From positions 124,001-188,000 of the forward strand of contig CAVUYQ010000021.1 of the NCBI GenBank assembly GCA_963745765.1: DNA of 64,000 nucleotides, given 5' to 3'. Below the pieces are notes generated by a model that saw nothing but the letters and a program-made list of their open reading frames with translations, was not told the DNA's origin and searched no databases. Of the stretch, positions 1-13,560 are shown piece by piece. Source of the DNA: Ww85 sp963745765. Its GTDB lineage: Bacteria; Desulfobacterota; Desulfobulbia; Desulfobulbales; Desulfocapsaceae. Position 1 is the stretch's first letter; every line of letters starts with the position of its first letter. The position numbers were made by a program, and so were the translations under genes.

Positions 1-1066
1 CGTTAAAGAGCAGTATTGAATAATAGGCTACCAGGGCGCGGCCGGATTCGGTAATGACAATCGGATGCTCAATATTTTCCTCATCCAGCGAGGTCATTAC
101 CGCTTCAATAATATCAGTACAGTATTCATTGATTGAATAGTTGCGGCTGGAAAGAAAATTTGATTGGGTACCATCATAATCAACGGCGAGACCTCCGCCA
201 AGATCGAGGTATTTAACATTCGCACCCTCTTTTGACAACCCGGCATAAACCCGACAAGCCTCGCTGACGGCAGACCGGATTTCCCGGATGTTGGAAATCT
301 GGGAGCCCAGATGATAGTGGACCATCTGCAGACATTCGAGCATGTTTTCCTGGGCCAGCAGGTCAACGGCCTGAATTATCTGAGAGGTATTCAGCCCGAA
401 TATCGAGCGATCTCCTCCTGATTCCGCCCAGTGTCCTCCCGCCAGGGAAGACAGCTTGATCCTGATCCCGAGAATGGGGATGGCGCCAAGCTTCTTTGAA
501 CGTTCGATTATCAGTGGCAGTTCATCGGGCATCTCCACTACCAGAATGCAGGTGAAGCCAATTTTGTTGGCATAGAGACCGAGGTCAATGAATTCCTCAT
601 CCTTGTAACCATTGCAGACCAGCACCGACTTCGTGTCGCGCAGCATGCCCATGGCGGCGATGAGTTCAGCTTTACTGCCGGCTTCAAGCCCGTGGTGATA
701 GCGGGAACCGAAATGGGTGATCTGTTCGACAACCTGCTGCTGCTGATTGACCTTTATGGGATATGCTCCCATGAATGAGCCCTTATAACCGAGATCGGAC
801 ATTGCTGAACGGAACGTCTCGTTAAGACTGGTGATCTGTGCTTCCAGGATGTTTGCTACTCTTAGAAGTACCGGCATCCCCAGACCCCTGGCATTTATGC
901 CGGAAACTATCTCTGCGATACTTACCGCACGATCCCTGGCTCCGGGTGACGGCATAACCATCATTTCACCGTTTTCAGCGATGCAGAAATATCCTCCACT
1001 CCATTCAGAGACACCGTATAATTCGGAAGATTTGGTGGTATTCCAGCGTTCTATTGTGTGGCGCAC
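1..1066 (-). CDS. speA: Biosynthetic arginine decarboxylase (SpeA), C-terminus cut by the window edge
   Basis: Arginine decarboxylase converts arginine to agmatine with pyridoxal phosphate, the first step of agmatine-based polyamine synthesis. Read on the minus strand, the frame is open from 1066 to the window edge and gives about 355 residues. The N-terminal part has the SpeA-type start (ELYGVSEWSGGYF), the PLP-lysine motif AYPIKVNQQQQVVE, the barrel motifs HYHLGSQISNIREIRSA and LDLGGGLAVDYDG, and ESGRALVAYYS near the edge. I chose GTG at 1066 because GAGAGGAGG lies 8 nt upstream and there is no suitable ATG. SpeA is usually about 630-650 aa, so roughly 45% is missing beyond the window. The residues seen fit the decarboxylase rather than a diaminopimelate or ornithine enzyme. 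Confidence 0.93.
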   Translation of the reverse strand, partial: MRHTIERWNTTKSSELYGVSEWSGGYFCIAENGEMMVMPSPGARDRAVSIAEIVSGINARGLGMPVLLRVANILEAQITSLNETFRSAMSDLGYKGSFMGAYPIKVNQQQQVVEQITHFGSRYHHGLEAGSKAELIAAMGMLRDTKSVLVCNGYKDEEFIDLGLYANKIGFTCILVVEMPDELPLIIERSKKLGAIPILGIRIKLSSLAGGHWAESGGDRSIFGLNTSQIIQAVDLLAQENMLECLQMVHYHLGSQISNIREIRSAVSEACRVYAGLSKEGANVKYLDLGGGLAVDYDGTQSNFLSSRNYSINEYCTDIIEAVMTSLDEENIEHPIVITESGRALVAYYSILLFN

Positions 1067-1757
1067 AGCCAAATCCTCCTCTCTTATGTTATCAATGCGG
1101 CTATCGTGAAAAAGGAGCCTTTTATATAGCACCTGATAGAAAAGGTAAAGCAAATAATAGTATCAAAATACAACTCCTCGGCCGGTCATCCTGACAGCCG
1201 GAAGGCGTATTTGCTGTTCTTTCATACAATAAGCCAAAGAGTATAATCACTATATTGAAACATATTAACATTAAAAGAAAAAAATGGCACAGCCACGAGG
1301 AAAAGCATGAATCCTGTTTTTGATGAATTTCTCAGGCCGGTTGTTCCTGTCTTGGTTCTGGCGGCAGTGTTCGTCCCGGTGGCACGTTCATACGGTAAGA
1401 GTTGGCCTGGTAATAACCGTACCGTACATCAGCTTCGCTCAATATCCCGTCTTCAGGTACTTGATAGCGAGATACAAACAGGAGTTAGTGATAATTGATT
1501 ATGGAAAAATCGGAAAATTCATAGAGAATCAGAAAAAGCACACATTGCTGATTAATAACAGTATGTTGATAACATTTTTCAGGGTTCGAAACAGGAAATA
1601 AGAAATTTCAGGGTAAATGCTTAGTCATGAAATCACCTCGATCTGCGGTGGTTAATCTCGTAAATACGGACTGATATGGATATCGTTAAACTGGCACGAT
1701 TCTTGTTATTGTGAAGCATTGAAACGGTCGTGAATCTAATACTCATATGAGGATGCC
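1067..1757. other. Intergenic region without a convincing gene
   Basis: This stretch separates divergently transcribed speA and the zinc-ribbon gene. Two overlapping plus-strand open frames (from 1307 and 1320, 63 and 93 codons) have no good ribosome-binding site and no recognisable family, so I do not call them. The only signal I can support is a sigma-54-like promoter near its right end, listed separately. Confidence 0.6.
1692..1707 (+). promoter_or_regulatory. Possible sigma-54 promoter for the zinc-ribbon gene
   Basis: The sequence TGGCAC, five bases, then TTGTT matches the sigma-54 consensus TGGCAC-N5-TTGCW except that the -12 GC is GT. It lies about 50 nt upstream of the start at 1758, a reasonable leader length. 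No bound regulator site is identified, so this is a motif match only. Confidence 0.35.
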
Positions 1758-1985
1758 ATGGGAAAGCTTAATAAGCACCGAAGTGATGGAGAACGATTTG
1801 GAAAATGTGATATCTGTATGGAACTGATTCCTATTGAATACTACTTCAATGAGGGGGATGAAATTACTTGTTATGAATGTGGGACCGACTACAAACTTGC
1901 CTCTAAAATGCCGGTGAAATTGACCATGCTTTCCGATTCGCATGATACTGATGATTATGCAGGTGAGATGAGGTTTGAAGACTGA
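1758..1985 (+). CDS. Small LysW-like zinc-ribbon protein
   Basis: This 75-residue acidic protein contains two CxxC pairs, CDIC at about 17-20 and CYEC at about 39-42, separated by an acidic hydrophobic spacer and followed by a P-VKLTML segment. The layout resembles the LysW/ArgW carrier zinc ribbon, although the C-terminal glutamate tail typical of LysW amino-group carriers is replaced by RFED. No lysX/lysZ-like partners are present nearby, so a carrier role is not supported by context. It may be a stand-alone metal-binding or regulatory zinc ribbon. A GAGGAT ribosome-binding site precedes ATG, and a sigma-54-like motif lies upstream. It is probably a real gene of unknown function. Confidence 0.65.
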   Translation: MGKLNKHRSDGERFGKCDICMELIPIEYYFNEGDEITCYECGTDYKLASKMPVKLTMLSDSHDTDDYAGEMRFED

Positions 1986-2251
1986 GGTTCCTCCGGTAGC
2001 TGCAGAAGTATCTTAACCTGAACGAGAGCTCTTTTTCTGTTTGTTTGAGTGGGACGCAGGCTGAGCATAGAAAAAAGCCGCAGCGGGTCTAATTCCAGGT
2101 GGAATTCGACCTGCTGTTTTGTTTATATTACAGAGAATAGGTGGCGGTTTGCTGCTCGGTCAGACCAGATTATTTGGTTAGATGTTCCGTGCGACCGCTC
2201 AGGCACATACCGTTGCTGTGATAATAACATTTATTTTGAAAGGAAGATTTT

Positions 2252-3406
2252 GTGACAGAGAAATGCCGGATAGCGCCACCGAAAAAAAGTGAGCAGGGGC
2301 TGGTCGATACGGTCGCCTGTAATTCTGAGATCTGTTTTATTGATGGAGAAAATGGACGTCTGGTCTACCGCGGGTATGACGCAATTGAACTTGCGGCAAA
2401 GAGTAGCTTTGAAGAAGTAGCCTACCTTCTCTGGTATGGCTGTCTGCCGCGGGAAACTGAATTTAAGGCTTTTCTGGATGGTTTTACCGGTTCCATGGCG
2501 TTGCCTGTGGAAACAATCATGATCCTCAGGATGTTTCCAAAAGCCGCCACCCCGATGGAGGTTATTCGAACCGCCGTGTCTTCGCTGGGACACTGGGATC
2601 CGGATAGTGGTAATACCGGGCTTGATGCCTGCCTTCGTAAGGCACAGCGTCTTACCCTGCGCATTCCTTTACTGATCGCGGCACACCAGAGACTCAGGAA
2701 AGGACTCGAACCGGTGAAGCCAATACCGGGGCATGGCATCGCCTGTAATTTTCTCTACACCCTGCAGGGTCAGATACCGGACCCGGTCGTGACAGATGCG
2801 CTTGACGTTGCTCTCATTCTTCATGCGGATCACGAACTGAACGCATCTACTTTTGCTGCCAGAGTGACCTCTGCTACCATGGCCGATATTTATTCTTCAG
2901 TCACTTCGGCAATCGGCACACTGAAAGGTCCTCTGCATGGCGGAGCCAATATGGAGGTCATGCAGCTTATCAATGAAATAGGCAGGCCCGAGAATGCCGA
3001 GAGGATAATTGCTGAAAAGCTGAATAATGATATAAAAATCCCAGGATTCGGCCATCGTGTCTACCGTTGTGAAGATCCCAGGGTCAGTGTCCTCAGGGAG
3101 CATGCGCGTATCATCACTGCCCATACCGGGAATACAAAGAATTTTGAGATAACCTGCGAAATTGAGCGGGTAGTGCTTGAGCAGACAAAGGTTTTCCCGA
3201 ATGTCGATCTCTATACGGCATCCCTTTACAGTGCGATGGGTATTCCTGCGGAGCTGTTTACCCCCGTTTTCGCCATCAGCAGGGTCGTCGGCTGGACCTC
3301 GCACATCCTTGAACAGTGGAGTAATAACCGCCTGATTCGTCCCCGTGCGCAATATACCGGGATAACCGGTTTGAGCTATAGCAGCATTGAAGATCGTCCC
3401 CATTAG
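2252..3406 (+). CDS. gltA: Citrate synthase (short, Gram-positive-like type)
   Basis: Condenses oxaloacetate and acetyl-CoA to citrate, the entry to the TCA cycle. The 384-residue product has the catalytic set of the family: His in LHADHELNAS, His in PGFGHRVYR and Asp in FPNVDLYTASLY, plus the GPLHGGANMEVM glycine-rich motif. Its length fits the short dimeric citrate/2-methylcitrate synthase branch rather than the 430-aa NADH-regulated E. coli type. Sequence alone does not exclude 2-methylcitrate synthase activity, but no prp genes are nearby. The start is GTG with AGGAAG 6 nt upstream; the preceding 260 bp hold no gene. Confidence 0.9.
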   Translation: MTEKCRIAPPKKSEQGLVDTVACNSEICFIDGENGRLVYRGYDAIELAAKSSFEEVAYLLWYGCLPRETEFKAFLDGFTGSMALPVETIMILRMFPKAATPMEVIRTAVSSLGHWDPDSGNTGLDACLRKAQRLTLRIPLLIAAHQRLRKGLEPVKPIPGHGIACNFLYTLQGQIPDPVVTDALDVALILHADHELNASTFAARVTSATMADIYSSVTSAIGTLKGPLHGGANMEVMQLINEIGRPENAERIIAEKLNNDIKIPGFGHRVYRCEDPRVSVLREHARIITAHTGNTKNFEITCEIERVVLEQTKVFPNVDLYTASLYSAMGIPAELFTPVFAISRVVGWTSHILEQWSNNRLIRPRAQYTGITGLSYSSIEDRPH

Positions 3407-3747
3407 GGTGAAATGGTATAGTCAAGGGCTTGGCCATACTGTGGGACATTAAAAGTTCCGATGGGAAGCAGGGTATTACACGCAGATTATTTGCCTGGGT
3501 ATAACGGCAGGAGATCACCCGAAAACCTAATTCACGCTTGATATGTGTTAACAAAATGAGCATGCCTTCCGGTTCTAACGGGACTCAGGATTTTCTCTGT
3601 ACGGCAGAAAACTGGACAATTATGAGGATATGTCCTGTATCCCATTCTTCAGAAGCCATTTCATACTCGGATACTCTTTTATGAAGAAGGGCAGGGGGCA
3701 TTGAAAAAACTGTTAGAAGATTAATGAATCAAATAATTCCTGAACGC
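3407..3747. other. Intergenic region between gltA and the rRNA operon
   Basis: These 341 bases lie between the end of citrate synthase and the terminator of the convergent rRNA operon. I see no coding region with a family signature, no RNA gene and no dedicated gltA terminator. Confidence 0.6.
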
Positions 3748-3788
3748 AAAAACCCCCGTAGCCGGCAGGACCGGCTACGGGGGTTTTT
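3748..3788 (-). terminator. Rho-independent terminator of the rRNA operon
   Basis: A near-perfect hairpin, AAAAACCCCCGTAGCCGG with its complement around a short AGGA-type loop, is flanked by A5 on the left and T5 on the right. It can therefore act on both strands. It sits just past the 3' end of 5S rRNA and convergently faces gltA. Confidence 0.9.
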
Positions 3789-3801
3789 GTTTATAAAAAG
3801 A

Positions 3802-3917
3802 ATCGGCGGTGACCTACTCTCCCACACAGTTGCCCATGCAGTACCATCGGCGCAGAAGAGCTTAACGACCGTGTTCGGAATGGGAACGGGTGGAGCCTCC
3901 TCGCTATGACCGCCGAA
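3802..3917 (-). rRNA. rrf: 5S ribosomal RNA
   Basis: The minus strand carries a complete 5S rRNA of about 116 nt. It includes the conserved CCCGUUCCCAUUCCGAACAC segment and complementary ends (CGGCGGUCAUAGCGAGGAG to GGUCACCGCCG). It lies at the expected place 3' of 23S. Ends are estimated to a few bases from the terminal helix. Confidence 0.95.
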
Positions 3918-4047
3918 AAACTTGTTATGTTCTTCAAATCTATATGTATCCACCGGGGCAGGCTAAAATCGCCCCCTCCGGGGATAAGAATCTCTATGAA
4001 CTTCTCTTTGAAAAGCCAGAGAGAAGTTCAAGAGTTTCTAAATAATC

Positions 4048-4062
4048 GAATAGTAGAGTAAA
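4048..4062 (-). other. 3' arm of the 23S precursor processing stem
   Basis: This is the partner of 7172-7186. It reads GAATAGTAGAGTAAA on the plus strand and is an exact inverted copy of the upstream arm, lying between 23S and 5S. Confidence 0.75.
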
Positions 4063-4088
4063 TAACAGCAGCTTAATCAGGTAAATAT

Positions 4089-7046
<2,958 letters not shown>

Positions 7047-7171
7047 TAAAGCCTGATTAAACTAATCTGTTAATTAATTCTCAGCTACTGTAACCCCTGG
7101 GTACCCGTGACGTCAAAACGATGCGGTGGTCGAGGATAAGACCGGTGCACCCGTCACCCCAGAGGATTTCT

Positions 7172-7186
7172 TTTACTCTACTATTC
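7172..7186 (-). other. 5' arm of the 23S precursor processing stem
   Basis: A 15-base sequence here is the exact reverse complement of 4048-4062 just past the 23S 3' end, and similarity continues for about 13 more bases with mismatches. Together they would form the long duplex that brackets pre-23S rRNA and is normally cut by RNase III. Confidence 0.75.
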
Positions 7187-7328
7187 AATTATCAAAGATC
7201 ATTGCTTCGTAACGGCCCCACAACTCACCAAAGCCTTTACCAGCCTTCCTCTTCTGAGGCAAGAAAACCTATAAGCTTCACGCTTACAGGCTTTGCTACC
7301 GCAAACAGGATAACAACAAAATACATAA

Positions 7329-7404
7329 TGGTGGAGGTGAACGGGATCGAACCGATGACCTCCTGCGTGCAAGGCAGGCGCTCTCCCAGCTGAGCTACAC
7401 CCCC
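7329..7404 (-). tRNA. tRNA-Ala (anticodon TGC)
   Basis: A 76-nt cloverleaf on the minus strand starts GGGGGTGTAGCTCAG, with an anticodon loop CTTGCACG and a T arm GGTTCGATCCC. CCA is encoded at the 3' end. It lies in the 16S-23S spacer, as is usual in bacterial rRNA operons. Confidence 0.97.
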
Positions 7405-7421
7405 ATCTCTTAATCTAAACG

Positions 7422-7498
<77 letters not shown>

Positions 7499-7552
7499 CT
7501 AAAACCGCTGCTTTGGCTCTATACTTCGTCGCTGCTCGAAGAACCCGTCCTC

Positions 7553-7570
7553 GGCGTACTGGCGTACGCC
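7553..7570. repeat. Small perfect hairpin in the 16S-tRNA spacer
   Basis: GGCGTAC, a four-base loop TGGC, then GTACGCC form a 7-bp perfect stem inside a GC-rich block (about 7520-7605). The block looks unlike the AT-richer flanks and could be a REP-like insertion in the spacer. I see no second full copy in this window. Confidence 0.4.
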
Positions 7571-7683
7571 TGCGGGGGCTTTTCTCGCGCTCCTCGTCTA
7601 AACCCAAACCTGCTGGTTTTACGCTAAAAGCCTATACATCCTGGTTTCTAACTTCTCCACTCATATAATAAAGATCAGCACAC

Positions 7684-7707
7684 GATCCTTCAAAACTGAA
7701 TAACAAC
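7684..7707 (-). other. 3' arm of the 16S precursor processing stem
   Basis: These 24 bases pair with 9440-9463 upstream of 16S with a single mismatch. The pair encloses the whole 16S gene and is the expected pre-16S processing duplex. Confidence 0.8.
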
Positions 7708-7756
7708 GCAAACGGGGTTAATCCCCTGCAGATTCTAAGATCTGCTTCTTCCTTAA

Positions 7757-9317
<1,561 letters not shown>

Positions 9318-9439
9318 GATATCCTAGACCGCCGTTAGGCGGTTACTTATATAGTGCTAATGTTATATAAGAGCTCTCTTTGAATTACATTACAAAGATG
9401 CCCTACTGTGTCTTGCGACACGTGGGCCCGTTTGCTGTT

Positions 9440-9463
9440 GTTGTTATTCAGTTTTCAAGGATC
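9440..9463 (-). other. 5' arm of the 16S precursor processing stem
   Basis: This is the partner of 7684-7707 and is 23 of 24 bases complementary. It lies in the rRNA leader between the promoter and the 16S 5' end. Confidence 0.8.
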
Positions 9464-9523
9464 ATGTGACGGCCCCGGAAGTACTCCGCGACCGCGCACT
9501 CACAGGGAGTGCGAAAGAGCATT

Positions 9524-9552
9524 AAATTAATATGTCTGATGCCTTATGTCAA
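9524..9552 (-). promoter_or_regulatory. Main rRNA operon promoter
   Basis: On the minus strand a perfect -35 TTGACA (9547-9552) and -10 TAATTT (9524-9529) are separated by 17 bases. Transcription would begin around 9517, about 200 nt before mature 16S. A boxA-like TGCTCTTT and a 7-bp hairpin (CGCACTC/GAGTGCG) follow directly. Confidence 0.75.
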
Positions 9553-9620
9553 TAACTAAATTGACCCATCCGCTTCTTTGTCCCCCAACGAAGATCACTC
9601 CCCGTCTGCAGGACCGCGGC

Positions 9621-9650
9621 ACACTACTTGATCATTGCTGCCCTTGTCAA
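9621..9650 (-). promoter_or_regulatory. Possible second upstream rRNA promoter
   Basis: A further perfect TTGACA (9645-9650) is followed after 18 bases by a weak -10 TAGTGT (9621-9626). It lies about 100 bp upstream of the stronger promoter. Tandem promoters are common for rRNA operons, but the -10 here is poor. Confidence 0.35.
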
Positions 9651-9710
9651 TAGATGCTTTTAAGAAAAAGAGGTAAAAGGAAGTAATTGTAAATGAACAA
9701 CTGCTGCACA

Positions 9711-9995
9711 TCATTCTTCTATCCAGTGCTGCAAAGCATCTATGATCTTTTTTGCCTGTTCTGAACTGGAGATGGTAAATTTTGACTTGGAAATATAATT
9801 TCCCTGCCGTTTCTGGTAACGCCGAATGGTGTACATGTCTTTGCCGTATTCACCAGTCGCCTTGTTGAGGTTCTGATAACGGAACAGCACTGTTGACCAG
9901 GCGCCCTTGGAAAGAATCACCTTGTCCAATTCCTTGACAAGCAGCACACCGTCCTCCTCGTAGTTTACGCTCAACCCCTCTACCGTATCACTCAT
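9711..9995 (-). CDS. Conserved small protein of unknown function
   Basis: A 94-residue protein with a compact mixed alpha/beta pattern: LLVKELDKVILSKGAWSTVL, then a basic strand region with DMYTIRRYQKRQGNYISKSKF, then a C-terminal helix EQAKKIIDALQHWI. The strand-helix order and the basic strands are faintly reminiscent of PC4/YdbC-type single-stranded nucleic-acid binders. I recognise the sequence type only as a conserved hypothetical of delta-proteobacteria and do not claim a function. It starts 18 nt downstream of the acyl-CoA thioesterase stop on the same strand and lies upstream of the rRNA promoters. Confidence 0.7.
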   Translation of the reverse strand: MSDTVEGLSVNYEEDGVLLVKELDKVILSKGAWSTVLFRYQNLNKATGEYGKDMYTIRRYQKRQGNYISKSKFTISSSEQAKKIIDALQHWIEE

Positions 9996-10013
9996 TCGTT
10001 CCCGTCCATATGA

Positions 10014-10472
10014 TTATGATTCCTTGTTTCTAAAATAGCATTCCTTGCGTTCCTGTGCTTTACGCCTTCTTCGGATAGCTTCTTCACAGCCCGGCTCGTA
10101 GTGCGGAACTGAGGTCGGACGTTTATTGTCGTCAAGGGCTACGAAGGTCAGGTAGGCGGAAGCGATGTGGCTGACGACCCCTGTCCGCAGATCTTCCGCT
10201 TCTACCCGAACACCAATTTCCATTGACGTCCTGCCCGTGGCATTAAGTGATGCCTTGAGAATGAGCAGGTTGCCGATATAAACCGGCAGATGAAAATCCA
10301 AGCGGTCGATTGATGCAGTGACCACCGTCGTTCGTGCGTGTTTCATCGCCACGACACTGGCTGCATCATCAATATATTTCATGATATCTCCGCCATGGAT
10401 GTGACCGTCCGGATTGGCATTGGTGGGCAGCATCATATGAGACATCAATACCTGGCATTTAAACTCAGACAT
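10014..10472 (-). CDS. Acyl-CoA thioesterase, hotdog fold (YciA/YkhA type)
   Basis: Predicted to hydrolyse acyl-CoA thioesters in the cytoplasm. The 152-residue protein shows the family signature NANPDGHIHGGDIMKYID (about 18-35), in which the Asn and Asp-Gly-His region corresponds to the hotdog active site. A second conserved stretch is ASIDRLDFHLPVYIGNLL. Length matches single-domain YciA. Substrate chain length cannot be read from the sequence. It lies downstream of clpB and 18 nt upstream of the next small gene on the same strand. Confidence 0.88.
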   Translation of the reverse strand: MSEFKCQVLMSHMMLPTNANPDGHIHGGDIMKYIDDAASVVAMKHARTTVVTASIDRLDFHLPVYIGNLLILKASLNATGRTSMEIGVRVEAEDLRTGVVSHIASAYLTFVALDDNKRPTSVPHYEPGCEEAIRRRRKAQERKECYFRNKES

Positions 10473-10532
10473 CTGGTAAGTCCGTTGGCAGAGGTTGCAT
10501 TGACTGCTGATCGGCTGGTCAATGCAACCATA

Positions 10533-13201
10533 TTACCAAACAAAGGTAAAGCACAAAGCTTGTTTTAGTCGAGGGGTTCCGCTACAAGGACCGGCGCTGG
10601 ACTCCTTGGCTGAAACAAAGATGATGCCGCTCTTGTCGGTGTCAACGAGGATAACGTCTCCTTCGTTAAATCGGTTGTCAAGCAGTTCCATAGCCAGCGG
10701 ATCCTCGACATATTTCTGTATCGCCCGTTTGAGCGGACGGGCACCAAACACCGGATTGTAGCCGGCGGATGCCAGGAATTGCGTGGCATTTTTGCTGAAC
10801 CGTAAACTCAGTTTCTTTTCCCGGAGCCGACGGGCCAGTCGGCGAAGCTGGATGTCGACGATTGGTACCATCTCTTCCCGCGTCAGTGCATGGAAAATAA
10901 TGGTTTCGTCAATCCGGTTCAAAAATTCCGGCTTGAACTGGCGGTAGAGGATTTCCTCGATCTGTTGCCGTATCGTTTGACTGTCCGCATGCTCTTCCGT
11001 CATGCGCATGATCAGGTCACTGCCCAGGTTCGAGGTCATGATAAGAATGGTATTCTTGAAATCCACCGTTCTTCCTTTGCCATCGGTCATCCGACCGTCG
11101 TCGAGAACCTGCAGTAGTACATTGAATACGTCTGAATGAGCTTTTTCTATCTCATCAAACAGAATAACTGAATAGGGGCGTCGTCTGACCGCTTCGGTGA
11201 GATACCCGCCCTCGTCATAGCCGACATATCCGGGAGGCGCACCAATCAGCCGGGCCACGGAATGTTTCTCCATGAATTCGGACATATCGATCCTTATCAT
11301 GGCCTGCTCGCTGTCGAAAAGGAAATCCGCAAGTGTCCGGGCCAGTTCCGTTTTGCCAACGCCTGTGGGGCCAAGGAAAAGGAAAGAACCGAGTGGCCGA
11401 TCCGGGTCCTGTAGGCCCGCGCGTGCCCGTCGAACAGTATTGGCAACGGCTGCAATGGCCTCTTCCTGTCCAATCACCCTTTTTTTGAGCACGTTTTCCG
11501 CCTGCAGGAGTTTTTCTTTTTCTCCTTCGAGTAACTTGTCAACCGGGATAGAGGTCCATTTTGCCACGACGATGGCGATATCCTCAGGGCCCACCTCTTC
11601 CTTGAGCATCTGGTGATCTGCCTGGATATCATGCAGCTGCTGGTTTTCTTTGGCAAGCTGGCCTTCAAGTGCCACAATGGTGCCGTAGCGCAGTTCGGCA
11701 ACCTTACTCAGGTTGCCAATCCGCTCCGCCTGCTGGGACTCAATATGGGCCTGCTCAATATCGACTCTTGATTTTACGTATCTTCTGGATGGTGTCGCGC
11801 TCGAGCGCCCATTGTCCTTTCATGCCGTTAAGCCGGTCATTGAGATCCGCGAGTTTTTTCTGCAGATCCACGAGCCGTTCGCTCGAGGCCTTGTCTTTTT
11901 CTTTTTTCAGGGCTTCCTGTTCTATTTCCAACTTGATGCGCTGCCGGTCAAGTTCATCGATTTCGGTCGGCATGGAGTCGATTTCAATACGCAGTCGTGA
12001 GGCCGCTTCGTCAATCAGATCGATAGCCTTGTCCGGCAGGAATCGATCGGTAATGTAACGGCTGGAAAGCGTTACGGCTGCAACCGTAGCTGCATCCTGG
12101 ATACGGACACCGTGATGTATTTCATATTTTTCCTTGATACCGCGCAGGATAGCAATGCAGTCTTCCTCGCTGGGCTCCTGCACAATAACCGGCTGAAATC
12201 TTCGCTCAAGGGCGCTGTCCTTTTCAATGTATTTACGATATTCATCGATGGTCGTGGCGCCGACGCAATGCAGCTCACCCCGGGCCAGTGCCGGTTTGAG
12301 CATGTTGGATGCATCCATTGATCCCTCTGCTGCACCGGCCCCGACGAGAGTATGTATTTCGTCAATGAAGAGGATGATTTCACCGGTGCGCTTCTCGATT
12401 TCTTTAAGCACCGCTTTCAGGCGATCCTCAAATTCGCCACGGTATTTTGCGCCCGCAATAAGCGAGCCGAGGTCGAGGGTGATGACCTGCTTGCCCTGCA
12501 AGGTCGCAGGAATGTCACCGTTGACGATACGCTGGGCCAGCCCTTCGACGATTGCCGTTTTGCCAACACCGGGTTCGCCGATGAGGATGGGATTATTTTT
12601 GGTTCGCCGTGAGAGAACCTGGATAATCCGCCGTATCTCCTCATCCCTGCCTATGACCGGATCAAGTTTGCCCCGCTTGGCAATGTCAGTCAGGTTCCTG
12701 CCGTACTTTTCCAAGGCCTGGTATTTTTCTTCGGGGTAGGGGTCGGTTACGCGCTGATTGCCACGAATGGCGGTAAGAGCCAGAAGAAAATTCGCTTCGC
12801 TGATGTTGAGCTGCTGGAATGTTTTGGCCAGATCGTTCTTCCGCTCTCTGAGCAGCGCCAGAAAAATATGTTCCTGGCTGACATACTCGTCCTGCATCTG
12901 GTTTGCCGCCGAAAAGCCCTGGTCCAGAATTTTTCTCAAATCCGGAGCGAGGTATGGCTGTCCGGCTCCCGAGCCTGATACTTTCGGGTAGAGCGTCGAT
13001 CTGTCGGTTCACCTCAGCCAGCAGCACTGCCGGGTCGACCCCCATTTTTTTGAGAGTCGGAACAACCACTCCATCCGGTTGTTCCAGAATTGCCTTGGTC
13101 AAGTGGGCGGAACGTATTTCCTGGTTGCCACGTTCCGCGGCTATTTGCTGGGCTGTTTGTATCGCTTCCTGGGATTTAAGCGTAAATTTATCGAATTGCA
13201 T
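10533..13201 (-). CDS. clpB: Disaggregase ClpB, broken here by two 1-nt frameshifts
   Basis: ClpB is the hexameric AAA+ disaggregase that works with DnaK. Three consecutive minus-strand frames together make one protein: a Clp N domain (1-150), NBD1 with GEPGVGKT near residue 210 and FIDEIHTLVGAG, the M-domain coiled coil, then NBD2 with GPTGVGKT near 608 and the Clp C-terminal domain. The first break is an extra C in the run at 12986-12988, before the linker GSGAGQPYLAPDLR. The second is an extra base at about 11764-11768, in the coiled coil between RKIK and IEQAHIESQQAER. Removing two bases gives 2,667 nt, an 888-aa protein of normal length. The tail beyond ESSAGP is unusual. A consensus promoter lies upstream. 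Confidence 0.88.
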
Positions 13202-13266
13202 ACGGTTTCCTTTTTCTCTTGGATATTATTATCTACAGAAAACATCAAAAGTAATATTTGCGTAAA

Positions 13267-13295
13267 ATAATAAGTCTGGTGGGAAGGGGTGTCAA
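13267..13295 (-). promoter_or_regulatory. Promoter of clpB
   Basis: On the minus strand TTGACA (13290-13295), 17 bases and TATTAT (13267-13272) form a near-consensus housekeeping promoter 66 nt before the clpB ATG. A sigma-32-type CCCCAT -10 or a CIRCE repeat is not seen, so heat-shock control through those routes is not evident. Confidence 0.7.
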
Positions 13296-13488
13296 GAGCT
13301 TGAAATAAAAGGAACGGGCAGATATTTGTTTGTTTTTGCGTCAGTGCTTTGGAGGGAAAATAGAACTGCTGCCGATCAGGAGCACTGCCGATCTTATGGG
13401 ACAGAGGCAGGATTTTGGCCGAATTGAAGAAAAAACGGTCACCCGGTCGAAGTCGGGCTTTGCCGATGCGAACGCTGAAATGTATGTA

Positions 13489-13530
13489 TAAAAAACAAGG
13501 GGTTTTCCCCATTAATGAAGAAAACCCCTT
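13489..13530 (-). terminator. Terminator of the HesB-like gene
   Basis: AAGGGGTTTTC and GAAAACCCCTT form the stem of a hairpin, followed on the minus strand by GTTTTTTAT. It lies about 30 nt beyond the stop at 13561 and separates this gene from the clpB promoter. Confidence 0.85.
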
Positions 13531-13560
13531 TGGCTAAAAGCGGGAAGGTTTGGTTATCGT

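Noticed and set aside
1307..1601. Two overlapping short plus-strand open frames
   Set aside because: No ribosome-binding site, no family signature, and they overlap each other in different frames.
2049..2255. 68-codon frame just upstream of gltA
   Set aside because: Composition does not look like a protein, the start is GTG without a ribosome-binding site and it runs into the gltA start.
10533..13201. Programmed frameshifting in clpB
   Set aside because: Neither break has a heptameric slip site or stimulatory hairpin, and ClpB has no known programmed shift.
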